Source of the DNA: Nanosyncoccus sp963544575
GTDB taxonomy: Bacteria > Patescibacteriota > Saccharimonadia > Saccharimonadales > Saccharimonadaceae
Assembly: GCA_963544575.1 (NCBI GenBank)
Contig: CAUUFZ010000001.1
Location: 140,590 to 204,589 of the forward strand
Length of the DNA: 64,000 nucleotides
Direction of reading: 5' to 3'
Shown: in pieces, positions 35,213 through 42,118 of the stretch
How the letters are laid out: every line of letters begins with the position of its first letter
Numbering within the stretch: position 1 is the first letter of the stretch
Made by a program: the position numbers and the translations under genes
The notes under the pieces: model-generated
Seen by the model: only the letters and a program-made list of their open reading frames with translations
Told to the model about the DNA's origin: nothing
Database searches by the model: none

Positions 35213-35515
35213 GACTCATTCTTTATTTTATCATTTTTTGTGCAATTCGTCCAGTAGGAAAATAAAAAAACGTCACACACGCCCGCTCTGATTTAGTGGG
35301 AAAAAAAATTTCGCTCTTCTTCTGTGAGCTATATCAGGAAAGGTGGTTCAACTTAATACTTACGGATCTAGGGACGTTGTATCGGAGAATGTCATTCGCC
35401 CCCACCTCTTCATTTTTCCCCCAAAATGTACTATAATAGCCTCACTGCGAATTGTAGCATAATTTTTCTATACGTTCGTAGATGGAACATTTACATTTTT
35501 CAAAGGAGGGAAAAC
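35213..35515. other. Intergenic region between tRNA-Lys and unknown gene
   Basis: Contains the reverse tRNA promoter (TGATAAAAT close to 35228) and, on the plus strand, ACTATAAT (35431-35437) for the unknown gene. In the middle, AGGTGG (about 35341) can pair with CCACCT (about 35400), enclosing a short GAATGTCATTC hairpin; this could be a structured RNA but there is no clear start or end. No coding frame supported. Confidence 0.4.
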
Positions 35516-36331
35516 ATGGAACAAGGAATTACCTTAATGGCCGGATCACTTTGTAACACACTGGAGTACGTGGAGAAAATTTTTCACGAACACAAGAACG
35601 TACTAAAAAGCATCGAACTTTATATCAACGACTTCAATGTTAATCGCGAAAAAATAAATGGTATAACAGATGCCCGCTGGAAGAAAATTATTGAAAATCA
35701 GAGGAAGAAAGCCGCAGCCAATGGTCAGAAAACTATTCTCGACCAAGATCAACTCTTCCGCTTGTCTAAGCAAATCGTAAGCGACATTAGTTACATCACG
35801 CTCGCGACCGATTCCTGTCAATTTTTCAAACGTCGCTGGATTGACACCGGCGATATTCACTGGCTGAAGGATGTGATTGATTTTTACAACAAGAGTTGGA
35901 AGCGCTTTAACGGTATTTATTCGAACATCGACTGCTTGATTCGTCAACCGATGTTCCTGAAATATGTTAGAAGTACCGAAGAGCGCCGTCAGGAATTCTG
36001 GGGTTTGGTTAATGAATTTTGTAATCAGATTGAGAAAATCGACCATGTTTTGGTGGAAGCTTTTCAGAATGACCTCAAGAATAAGCGCATGCTGCTCGCC
36101 GAGCAAAGATATCAAGAATTTTTAAATTATGAAACCGATGGCAGCCTTATCGAGGATGCCGAAGAATTGCAAGCCCAAGAGCTTGAAAATGAACAACTTT
36201 TCTCTGGCTGCAAAATTAAATATATCCCCTTAGGACATATCGCAGCCGCCTTCAAGGAAGTTTCTAAGCTTCCGGATCTTACTTCAAATTCTAACCTTAA
36301 GCAATTAACTAATTTATTAATTGCCCTTTGA
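35516..36331 (+). CDS. Unknown helical protein, 271 aa
   Basis: Start at 35516 because AAAGGAGGG lies five bases upstream; an in-frame ATG at 35426 lacks this. Almost all-helical composition (LCNTLEYVEKIFHEHKNVLK, QFFKRRWIDTGDIHWLKDVI, EFWGLVNEFCNQIEKIDHVL), no signal peptide or membrane helix. I do not recognise the family. The leader ACATTTTTCAAAGGAGGG is nearly the same as that of the reverse gene ending at 37871, and both proteins are helical with similar C-terminal ends, so they may be distant paralogues under one regulator (inference). Confidence 0.7.
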   Translation: MEQGITLMAGSLCNTLEYVEKIFHEHKNVLKSIELYINDFNVNREKINGITDARWKKIIENQRKKAAANGQKTILDQDQLFRLSKQIVSDISYITLATDSCQFFKRRWIDTGDIHWLKDVIDFYNKSWKRFNGIYSNIDCLIRQPMFLKYVRSTEERRQEFWGLVNEFCNQIEKIDHVLVEAFQNDLKNKRMLLAEQRYQEFLNYETDGSLIEDAEELQAQELENEQLFSGCKIKYIPLGHIAAAFKEVSKLPDLTSNSNLKQLTNLLIAL

Positions 36332-36338
36332 AAACATG

Positions 36339-36367
36339 ATACGCCGAGAATTTCTCGGCGTATTTTT
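36339..36367 (+). terminator. Terminator of the unknown gene
   Basis: ATACGCCGAGA loop TTCTCGGCGTAT hairpin followed by T-run. Confidence 0.9.
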
Positions 36368-36404
36368 TGTTCTATGATAAAATTAAAGAGAGAGAAATAA
36401 GTAA

Positions 36405-36518
36405 ATTAATTATATTTCTCTTCGTTTGCACCCGTATGGCTCCGACATTCGGATGCAGCGTTCGTCGAAATATAATAAATAAATTTATTATATTTCTCCT
36501 CACTTGCACCCGTAGCTC
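36405..36518 (+). repeat. Diverged direct repeat with tRNA-Arg 5' end
   Basis: A stretch of about 38 nt (36405-36442) running through TTATATTTCTC and ending in TGCACCCGTA is repeated at 36481-36518 with few changes; the second copy runs into the real tRNA-Arg gene. The first copy therefore carries the first ten bases of the tRNA followed by unrelated sequence. Confidence 0.65.
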
Positions 36519-36582
36519 AGCGGATTAGAGCATCTGTCTTCGGAACAGAGGGTCGAGGGTTCGAATCCCCCCGGGTGTACCA
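36506..36582 (+). tRNA. tRNA-Arg (TCG)
   Basis: 77 nt: acceptor GCACCCG/CGGGTGT, D arm GCTC...GAGC, anticodon stem TCTGT/ACAGA with loop CTTCGGA (anticodon TCG), T arm GAGGG TTCGAAT CCCCC, encoded CCA. A TATAAT lies about 40 bases upstream. Confidence 0.97.
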
Positions 36583-36654
36583 TTGGTTCAAGATGAAACT
36601 TTTTATGGGCTTCCGACCCGTGTTTAATATAGGTTATACCTACTGACCCAATCT

Positions 36655-36678
36655 AGCAGTTTTAGAAACTGCTTTTTT
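36655..36678 (+). terminator. Terminator of tRNA-Arg
   Basis: AGCAGTTT/AAACTGCT stem with three-base loop and T-run. Confidence 0.85.
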
Positions 36679-36769
36679 GATTGGAACTAGGAATTCACTT
36701 GAGGAAAACTCTACATCTCTTGTTCTGGAATCCCTCGTTCTGAAAGCAAAAATCTGATACAATGTAGGT

Positions 36770-36937
36770 ATGACAGCAGAAGAGCGCAAAATCGCAGTCG
36801 ATCAGGCAATTGCCAATCAACGTCTCGAAGGAGGCGAGGTTTCTGCTGAAACTCGCAAGGTAATGGACGATTATGTGGCTGGCAAAATGTCCGCCAAAGA
36901 AGCAGCCGAGCAGGTTTATGCTCGCTACGGAGTGTAA
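36770..36937 (+). CDS. VbhA-like antitoxin of a Fic system
   Basis: 55 aa, too short for routine gene callers. It matches the VbhA-type antitoxin layout: AVDQAIANQRLEGGEVSAET followed by VMDDYVAGKMSAKEAAEQVY and a final RYGV. Such proteins hold a conserved (S/T)xxxE(G/N) motif that blocks the Fic active site; here QRLEGGE-type residues are present. A TGATACAAT box lies six bases before the ATG, so the mRNA is leaderless. It is directly followed by a broken fic gene, so it may be a leftover with no toxin to control, or may act on another Fic protein. Confidence 0.75.
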   Translation: MTAEERKIAVDQAIANQRLEGGEVSAETRKVMDDYVAGKMSAKEAAEQVYARYGV

Positions 36938-36939
36938 TC

Positions 36940-37142
36940 GTGGCCGATGAGTTCATCGACCCATATCTAGACTTAGGGACTGGTATTCTTCGCAATTTTG
37001 TCGGTGCTAATACCCAGAAAAACTAAGAAAAGCAGAAACTGATGTTGCTGGAATGGCCGAACCCACTCTTGGCGATATTCCTCGCAGCAATAGATATAAT
37101 GGAAACGACTCTACTTATATCTCGGAAAAATCTAGGTTATAA
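36940..37142 (+). pseudogene. Truncated, frameshifted Fic toxin gene
   Basis: GTG at 36940 opens FIDPYLDLGTGILRNFVGA, the standard start of Fic/Doc-type proteins (DPYLDP.TG.LRN). After 28 codons the frame stops at 37024-37026. A shifted frame from 37023 goes on as LRKAETDVAGMAEPTLGDIP, the next expected Fic segment, so an indel in the run of A at 37018-37022 broke the gene. After about 40 codons homology ends; the Fic motif HPFxxGNGR is nowhere downstream. Two bases after the antitoxin stop. Confidence 0.75.
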
Positions 37143-37143
37143 T
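37138..37143 (+). promoter_or_regulatory. -10 box of the acidic-protein gene (leaderless)
   Basis: TATAAT ends seven bases before ATG 37151. Confidence 0.6.
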
Positions 37144-37150
37144 GAAAGTA

Positions 37151-37489
37151 ATGAACGAAGAAAACCAAAATTTTGTCGATTATGTTTCGCAGATTGACGA
37201 AACTCAATTAGCCACCGATTACACTTCAAAGCTCAGTGGTAATGAAGTAATCTATGATTCGGATTACGATGATTCTACTTTCGGATCAGATTCTATCGAG
37301 TCTGTCGCGGTCTACCCCAATGAATCCGCTGCCGCCTATAATCTCAATGAATGTAATCTCAACAGTTGTGACCTCGACGATGGTGAACTCACTTGTGGCG
37401 ACGACTTTGTCGATAACGGCGACACTATTCAAGGTGGACCCTGTCAGGATCTCATAGAATATTTTAGCGACAAGCCCTATCTAGATTAA
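37151..37489 (+). CDS. Unknown acidic protein, 112 aa
   Basis: Strongly acidic protein (many Asp, Glu, Ser, Asn; only a few Lys), with four or five Cys in the second half (NECNLNSCDLDDGELTCGDD, GGPCQDL). Codon use matches the host genes, so it looks real. A frame starts at 37142, but the TATAAT at 37138-37143 makes ATG 37151 (MNEENQ) the better, leaderless start. I do not recognise the family. It follows the fic remnant; a DNA-mimic or inhibitor role is conceivable but unsupported. Confidence 0.6.
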   Translation: MNEENQNFVDYVSQIDETQLATDYTSKLSGNEVIYDSDYDDSTFGSDSIESVAVYPNESAAAYNLNECNLNSCDLDDGELTCGDDFVDNGDTIQGGPCQDLIEYFSDKPYLD

Positions 37490-37585
37490 TGTGGTTTTTG
37501 ATTAAGTCTTAATAAGTTTATTTTTTAAACCCCAGACAATCTCCCCTTATTTAGCTCGCCACATTTTTTATCTCATACTAGCCAG

Positions 37586-37613
37586 AAAAAATAACCTCAT
37601 CAGAGGCTATTTT
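37586..37613. terminator. Terminator of the small basic protein gene
   Basis: AATAACCTC ATCA GAGGCTATT hairpin with T-rich flanks on both strands. Confidence 0.8.
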
Positions 37614-37614
37614 C

Positions 37615-37704
37615 TTATTTGTTGCGTTTGCGCTTTTCGCTGTGCTTGTGATTGTTATTACGATTCAATTTAGAAATCACAATCTTTTTCTTTTTAACTG
37701 CCAT
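37615..37704 (-). CDS. Very small basic protein, 29 aa
   Basis: Twenty-nine residues starting MAVKKKKIVISKLNR and ending with HSEKRKRNK, about 45 percent Lys/Arg/His. It has all marks of a real gene: GGAGAAA Shine-Dalgarno, TGCTATAAT promoter at 37742-37747 on the minus strand, and a terminator right after the stop. Size and charge resemble tiny ribosome-associated proteins such as bTHX or bS22, but I cannot match the sequence to them. Confidence 0.7.
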   Translation of the reverse strand: MAVKKKKIVISKLNRNNNHKHSEKRKRNK

Positions 37705-37741
37705 ATTTTCTCCATGCAGAATTAGTAAGATATTTTAAATA

Positions 37742-37747
37742 TTATAG
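37742..37747 (-). promoter_or_regulatory. -10 box of the small basic protein gene
   Basis: TGCTATAAT on the minus strand, about 38 bases before the ATG. Confidence 0.65.
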
Positions 37748-37769
37748 CATATCTTCGCATCCTCGCAAG

Positions 37770-37799
37770 AAAAAAGAGACGCGAGAAGCGTCCCTTTTT
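37770..37799. terminator. Bidirectional terminator
   Basis: GACGC/GCGTC hairpin with A- and T-runs on opposite sides; ends the reverse gene at 37871. Confidence 0.8.
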
Positions 37800-37809
37800 G
37801 ACAAATTTT

Positions 37810-37905
37810 TCAGAACTTGAACTAATCAGACTATTTTCTAAATTTTATGTAAGTTTAGAACTTGAATTAATCAGATTGTTTTCTTTAGATTTTGCGTAAT
37901 TTTAA
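37810..37905. repeat. Tandem copy of the 3' end of the gene at 37871
   Basis: Unit AGAACTTGAATTAATCAGAT... (37857-37905, covering the last codons and stop) is repeated at 37810-37856 with about 80 percent identity. The outer copy has an in-frame stop and an indel, so it is decayed. Confidence 0.75.
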
Positions 37906-38914
37906 AAATTAATGGCAAGTCACTTTGTCGTCCGATACTTGCGGAAATCTCAGAAACTAGATCATTAATAACCAGAAGCGCGCCCATCGTGTCCGCCTGT
38001 TTCAAGGTTTCATCGATCGCATCTTTGACACTAGAGATAATCCAAACCATCTTAGTATCAAACGTAAACACACGCTCTGTATCCACCAGGCCCGACATCT
38101 TCATTTGCACTTTGCGTGTGAGAAATTGTTCCTGGTAATAATCTTTCAGATTACGAATCTTGCTCCGCTGTTCATTAATTTTCGGCTGCGCCACATAAGT
38201 ATCACATGTCTTCACTGGTGGCATTTTCGATTCATTAATAATTACATTCCAATGTCCGCCCAGTTCAATCGAAAACGGCGACGTGCTGAGAATTTTCGAT
38301 TCCGTCGGTCGATATTTAATATTTATCTTCTGGAAATCGTTAAAATGATTCACTAATTCCGAAAAAGCCGTGTAGGCTCGGGCTAGAGAATTAAGACTTA
38401 CATCAATCCACTCCCGCTCGGTCTCTTCGTTAATCGATTCACCTTCACGCTGTGCCAACTTGGAAGAATAAACCAGTACTGCATTATGAATTAACTCAAT
38501 ATTCAGCGCCTTCGCCAAAAACTGATCGTAATCTAGAAATAATTTCACGGCAGCAGTCAAATCTTCACCTATCAAGATCCAATAATTCAAAAAATGATCA
38601 GGTCGAATCACTTGGCGAATGAAATTAATTGAATCCTTCACCTTACCGAGACTCTGTTTTAGTCGCGGCACCGTGTAATAAATCACCTGCATGCAGCCAC
38701 TTAATTCCTCGTAGGCTTTTTGTTCGTCCGGTTCATAAACATCTTTCATGTGTAGCGCGGAATGATAATTATCGTCCAGTGTCCTTAATTTTTGATACAA
38801 ACCATCCGTGTAGTAGATAAAAGCCTGCATCTGATTCACCATTTCTTTTTCATGATCAATCAGTTTGCTTAGGTCGGCATTAAAATCCACCAGGTCAGCA
38901 TCCTTCTTTTTCAT
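37871..38914 (-). CDS. Unknown helical protein, 347 aa
   Basis: Soluble protein, mostly helical (ADLSKLIDHEKEMVNQMQAF, VPRLKQSLGKVKDSINFIRQ, RKVQMKMSGLVDTERVFTF). No membrane helix or known catalytic motif; family not recognised. Very strong Shine-Dalgarno AAAGGAGGGG five bases before the ATG, and a leader (TTGACATTTTTTCAAAGGAG) shared with the gene at 35516. Promoter TTATAAT is about 75 bases upstream. Its 3' end is duplicated downstream. Confidence 0.7.
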   Translation of the reverse strand: MKKKDADLVDFNADLSKLIDHEKEMVNQMQAFIYYTDGLYQKLRTLDDNYHSALHMKDVYEPDEQKAYEELSGCMQVIYYTVPRLKQSLGKVKDSINFIRQVIRPDHFLNYWILIGEDLTAAVKLFLDYDQFLAKALNIELIHNAVLVYSSKLAQREGESINEETEREWIDVSLNSLARAYTAFSELVNHFNDFQKINIKYRPTESKILSTSPFSIELGGHWNVIINESKMPPVKTCDTYVAQPKINEQRSKIRNLKDYYQEQFLTRKVQMKMSGLVDTERVFTFDTKMVWIISSVKDAIDETLKQADTMGALLVINDLVSEISASIGRQSDLPLIFKITQNLKKTI

Positions 38915-39040
38915 GTTCCCCTCCTTTGAAAAAATGTCAATTTTAAGTTACTCTTGTCAAACAAGACAAATATATTATAACTGATTATCTACCCCTTGTC
39001 TAATCTGTTAATTCGCCTAAAAATCTGAACCTGCTTATGT

Positions 39041-39046
39041 TATAAT
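39041..39046 (+). promoter_or_regulatory. -10 box of pilB (leaderless)
   Basis: TGTTATAAT, seven bases before the pilB ATG. Confidence 0.7.
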
Positions 39047-39053
39047 TAAGCAA

Positions 39054-40694
39054 ATGAATGAAGCACAAATCCAGGCAGCCAGGCGTGAAAATGAGGAAGA
39101 GGCCACCTCTCGCCGTTCGCTGACCCTTAATATTCCATACCTCGATATGCGCCCACTCGAAGAGCGTCTACCTCTGGTGTTCGGCCTAATTGATATTGCC
39201 AAAATGCATAGCGACTACGTTCTGCCTTTGCAAAAAGGTGGCGCCGGGGAACCATATCAATTCCTCGTCACTTCTCAGACTCCACGTAGCACGATTAAGG
39301 ATCTCACTGATCGTTTTAACGTCAATGGTGACGGCGTCGATTTCTTCTTGATTTCGAATAGTGGTTATCAGGCCATGATGTTGCGCTACGATCCACCGAA
39401 AGAAGTGCATTATGACGATATTAAAATTGCCAGCGAGGGTGACTCTGAGACTATCGCTTCGGTTTCTCAAACCTTGAACTCCGTCGGTACTGATAAGGTC
39501 TTCGATTTCTTACTCGATCAGGCAGACAAACTCGGGGCTTCCGATATTCACATCGAAAATCTGCGTGACAATATTCGCATTCGTATGCGTGTCGATGGTA
39601 TTTTGCACCCAGTGGCCAATATCGAGCGTGACCGCTACCGTGTCTTCATGGGCGAACTGGGTTCGCGCGCCGGGGTTTCTTCCGCGGCTACCACTCCACA
39701 ATCCGGCCACATGCAAAAAGATATTTTCCGTGACGGCTCTTCACATCTCTTGAATATTCGTGTTGAAACCGTGCCGACTATGTACGGTCAGGATGCTGTG
39801 CTTCGTCTCTTTAATTTCGATGAATCTTTGCTTAATCTCGATCTCTTGGGCCTTTCCGAATCTGAACTTGCCGCTATTCATGATGTGGTTTCACATCCCC
39901 GCGGTCTCGTCCTCATGGTCGGTCCGACCGGTTCTGGTAAATCTACCACGCTTTATTCCATGTTAAATGCCCTAAATAGTACCGATCGCAAGATTATTAC
40001 TCTCGAGGATCCGATCGAATATGGTATCTCTGGTGTCTCGCAGATTCCAGTCAATACTACCCAAGGTGGTTCTTTCGCGGATGGCCTCCGTAGTATTCTG
40101 CGTCTCGACCCAGATGTCGTGATGGTGGGTGAGATTCGCGATGCCGATACCGCCAAGACGGCGATTCAGGCTTCAATCACTGGTCACTTGGTACTCAGTT
40201 CCTTCCATGCCAATTCCACCGCCGCCGCCTTTTCCCGTATGATCGACCTCATTGGCACTAATCCGATTTTCTCCAGCTCTATCCGTATGGTAATGGCGCA
40301 GCGTCTGGTGCGTGTGCTTTCCGAAAACAAGAAATCCTACCAGCCGGATGAGGCTACTCGTAAGTATGTCTTGAATGTTCTCTCGAATCTCTCGGACGAG
40401 GTGATTAATCAGCAACTCGGCTTCACTTTTGACCCTAATAATTTTGTACTTTATCAAGCGGTCCCTACTGGTATCGAAGATTCCTTTGGTTACAATGGTC
40501 GTAAGGTGATTATGGAACAATTAATCGTTACGGAAGAAGTACAAAAATTCATTCGCGGTGATGTCGAAGATATCAATACCGACCTCATCGAAAAAACCGC
40601 CCAAAAAGCCGGTCTTATCACTCTTGAACAAAAAGGTATTTTCGCTTGTCTTCGTGGGGAAACCACTCTCGACGAAGTCTCGCGTGTAATTTAA
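39054..40694 (+). CDS. pilB: Type IV pilus assembly ATPase (PilB/GspE family)
   Basis: Hexameric ATPase that drives pilus extension at the inner membrane. Residues 1-140 are an N-terminal domain; then LGASDIHIENLRDNIRIRMR, Walker A GLVLMVGPTGSGKSTTLYSM, Asp box KIITLEDPIEYGISGVSQIP, Walker B DPDVVMVGEIRDADTAKTAI and His box GHLVLSSFHANSTAAAF. The tetracysteine zinc site found in many GspE/PilB is missing; at its place is KKSYQPDEATRKYVLNVL. 546 aa. Leaderless start. No other pilus gene lies in the window, but a membrane-anchored protein follows in the same operon. Confidence 0.92.
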   Translation: MNEAQIQAARRENEEEATSRRSLTLNIPYLDMRPLEERLPLVFGLIDIAKMHSDYVLPLQKGGAGEPYQFLVTSQTPRSTIKDLTDRFNVNGDGVDFFLISNSGYQAMMLRYDPPKEVHYDDIKIASEGDSETIASVSQTLNSVGTDKVFDFLLDQADKLGASDIHIENLRDNIRIRMRVDGILHPVANIERDRYRVFMGELGSRAGVSSAATTPQSGHMQKDIFRDGSSHLLNIRVETVPTMYGQDAVLRLFNFDESLLNLDLLGLSESELAAIHDVVSHPRGLVLMVGPTGSGKSTTLYSMLNALNSTDRKIITLEDPIEYGISGVSQIPVNTTQGGSFADGLRSILRLDPDVVMVGEIRDADTAKTAIQASITGHLVLSSFHANSTAAAFSRMIDLIGTNPIFSSSIRMVMAQRLVRVLSENKKSYQPDEATRKYVLNVLSNLSDEVINQQLGFTFDPNNFVLYQAVPTGIEDSFGYNGRKVIMEQLIVTEEVQKFIRGDVEDINTDLIEKTAQKAGLITLEQKGIFACLRGETTLDEVSRVI

Positions 40695-40702
40695 GGAAAA
40701 CT

Positions 40703-41578
40703 ATGTCAGAAGAACCAAATTTCAACCCCCAAGCAGCAGAATCTCAGAACCAGGCTTCAATTAGTCATACCTCCACCGACGACATTTTTTCGCGTCCCTT
40801 TGTGCCGGATACTCCCGAGGAAGCACCAACTCCCGAAAGCGATTTTGTCGAGCCGACCACCCCTTATGGTACTCCGCCAGAACTACTGGAAAGCATCGAT
40901 AATTCTAGTGAGTTGCGCGAAAAGAAAAAGAATAATGCTGAACCGATTGCCCTGGTTGCTTCGATTTTGGCCGTCTTTTTCGCTGGTCTTTCGCTCTATG
41001 CTTTTATCGCCATGGGTGCCAGTAATGCCAAAAATTCCAAGCTCATCACTAATTTTCAAAACGACCTGAAGCATAGCGACGAAATTATTGCGCAGTATGA
41101 ATCCGCCACTAAAACCAAGGTGGTGAGTTCCGATTCTAAGTCTGATGGCTCGGATACTGGTGATAAAAACGAGAAAACTCCGTCCGATCGTAAGCCACAA
41201 ATCGTCAAGTGGAATGATCTGAATATTAATTTTAATCAACTCGTCACTACGGTTGGTGATAATTATACTATTACCGGTGGCCGTATTGTTACGAACTCTG
41301 ACGGTACCAAGGTCTATGCCAAACTTAGTCGTGTGAAAACCGAAAATAATCCAAACGATCCAAATCCCCTTAATCCGAATCGCACCATTTATTCTGGCGC
41401 GGTCTCTACGGATATCTACGAGCGCGACCTGCCGGGTGGTTCTTGGAAATATGTCGCACCGTTCGCCACCGAGTCGAAAGAAAAGTGTGATAATTTGCCA
41501 AAAAATCTCCAAGATGCTATTCTCACCCTAGATACTTATGAGCCGACCGATGCTACTAAGTACCAGTGTCAGCTCTGA
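40703..41578 (+). CDS. Membrane-anchored protein, distant paralogue D
   Basis: Start at ATG 40703 (MSEEPNFNPQ), eight bases after pilB with AAGGAAAA as SD. About 90 polar, Pro/Glu-rich residues, one transmembrane helix (IALVASILAVFFAGLSLYAF), a coiled-coil stretch SDEIIAQYESATKTKV that matches SIAKYEEATQTKI of paralogues A-C, a Ser/Asp linker and a C-terminal domain with DLPGGSWKY, CDNLPKNLQDA and a final Cys near the end. Same G-x-W...C...LP...C frame as paralogues A-C. Its link to pilB suggests the family may work with the pilus (inference). Confidence 0.75.
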   Translation: MSEEPNFNPQAAESQNQASISHTSTDDIFSRPFVPDTPEEAPTPESDFVEPTTPYGTPPELLESIDNSSELREKKKNNAEPIALVASILAVFFAGLSLYAFIAMGASNAKNSKLITNFQNDLKHSDEIIAQYESATKTKVVSSDSKSDGSDTGDKNEKTPSDRKPQIVKWNDLNINFNQLVTTVGDNYTITGGRIVTNSDGTKVYAKLSRVKTENNPNDPNPLNPNRTIYSGAVSTDIYERDLPGGSWKYVAPFATESKEKCDNLPKNLQDAILTLDTYEPTDATKYQCQL

Positions 41579-41642
41579 CCTCTTCCATTTTCTCTAAAAC
41601 TATGTTAAAATAAACCAAGTTTCTAAATAATAAAGGTAAAAT

Positions 41643-42080
41643 ATGAGTTTTCAAATCTTGAAAAATATTGCTGACGCTCAGAAAAAGAAAGCTGTTGTCG
41701 ATGTTCGCTCTGGTGATACTGTGAAAGTTACCCAGAAAATCAAAGAAGGCGACAAGTTCCGTTTTCAGGTTTTCGAAGGTGTTGTAATCCGTGTTGATCG
41801 TAAAGAATCTCACACTGCTCGTATCGTAGTGCGTAAAATCGCCTCTGGTATTGGTGTTGAAAAATCTTTCCTTCTTCACAGCCCATTGGTAGAAAAAATC
41901 GAAGTAGTTAAGCGCGCTAAGGTTCGCCGCAACTACCTCTCTTACCTCCGCCACCGCTCAGGTAAGTCTGCTCGTCTCGTCGCTCGCGACTTTGACCGCG
42001 CCGCCGTCAACACTTTGAAAGAAGAAAAAGTTGAAGCTGCTGAAGCCGTCGCTGAAACCGCCGAAGCCACTGAAGCTTAA
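41643..42080 (+). CDS. rplS: 50S ribosomal protein bL19
   Basis: Component of the 30S-50S interface. Core VDVRSGDTVKVTQKIKEGDK, RFQVFEGVVIRVDRKESHTA, IGVEKSFLLHSPLVEKIEVV and RAKVRRNYLSYLR is complete. 145 aa against about 115 usual, with an Ala/Glu-rich C-terminal tail (EAAEAVAETAEATEA). TGTTAAAAT promoter about 35 bases upstream. Confidence 0.97.
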   Translation: MSFQILKNIADAQKKKAVVDVRSGDTVKVTQKIKEGDKFRFQVFEGVVIRVDRKESHTARIVVRKIASGIGVEKSFLLHSPLVEKIEVVKRAKVRRNYLSYLRHRSGKSARLVARDFDRAAVNTLKEEKVEAAEAVAETAEATEA

Positions 42081-42083
42081 TTA

Positions 42084-42113
42084 AAAAGACAATCCCGCAA
42101 GGGATTGTTTTTT
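42084..42113. terminator. Terminator of rplS
   Basis: AAGACAATCCC GCAA GGGATTGTTTTTT; also usable for the reverse gene at 42119. Confidence 0.9.
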
Positions 42114-42118
42114 GTTAA

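Noticed and set aside
35426..35515. Earlier start for the unknown gene at 35516
   Set aside because: The ATG at 35426 lies before the TATAAT box and lacks an SD, while 35516 has AAAGGAGGG at ideal spacing.
36940..37489. Treating the acidic protein at 37151 as the rest of Fic
   Set aside because: No HPFxxGNGR motif in any frame, and it has its own leaderless promoter and normal codon use.
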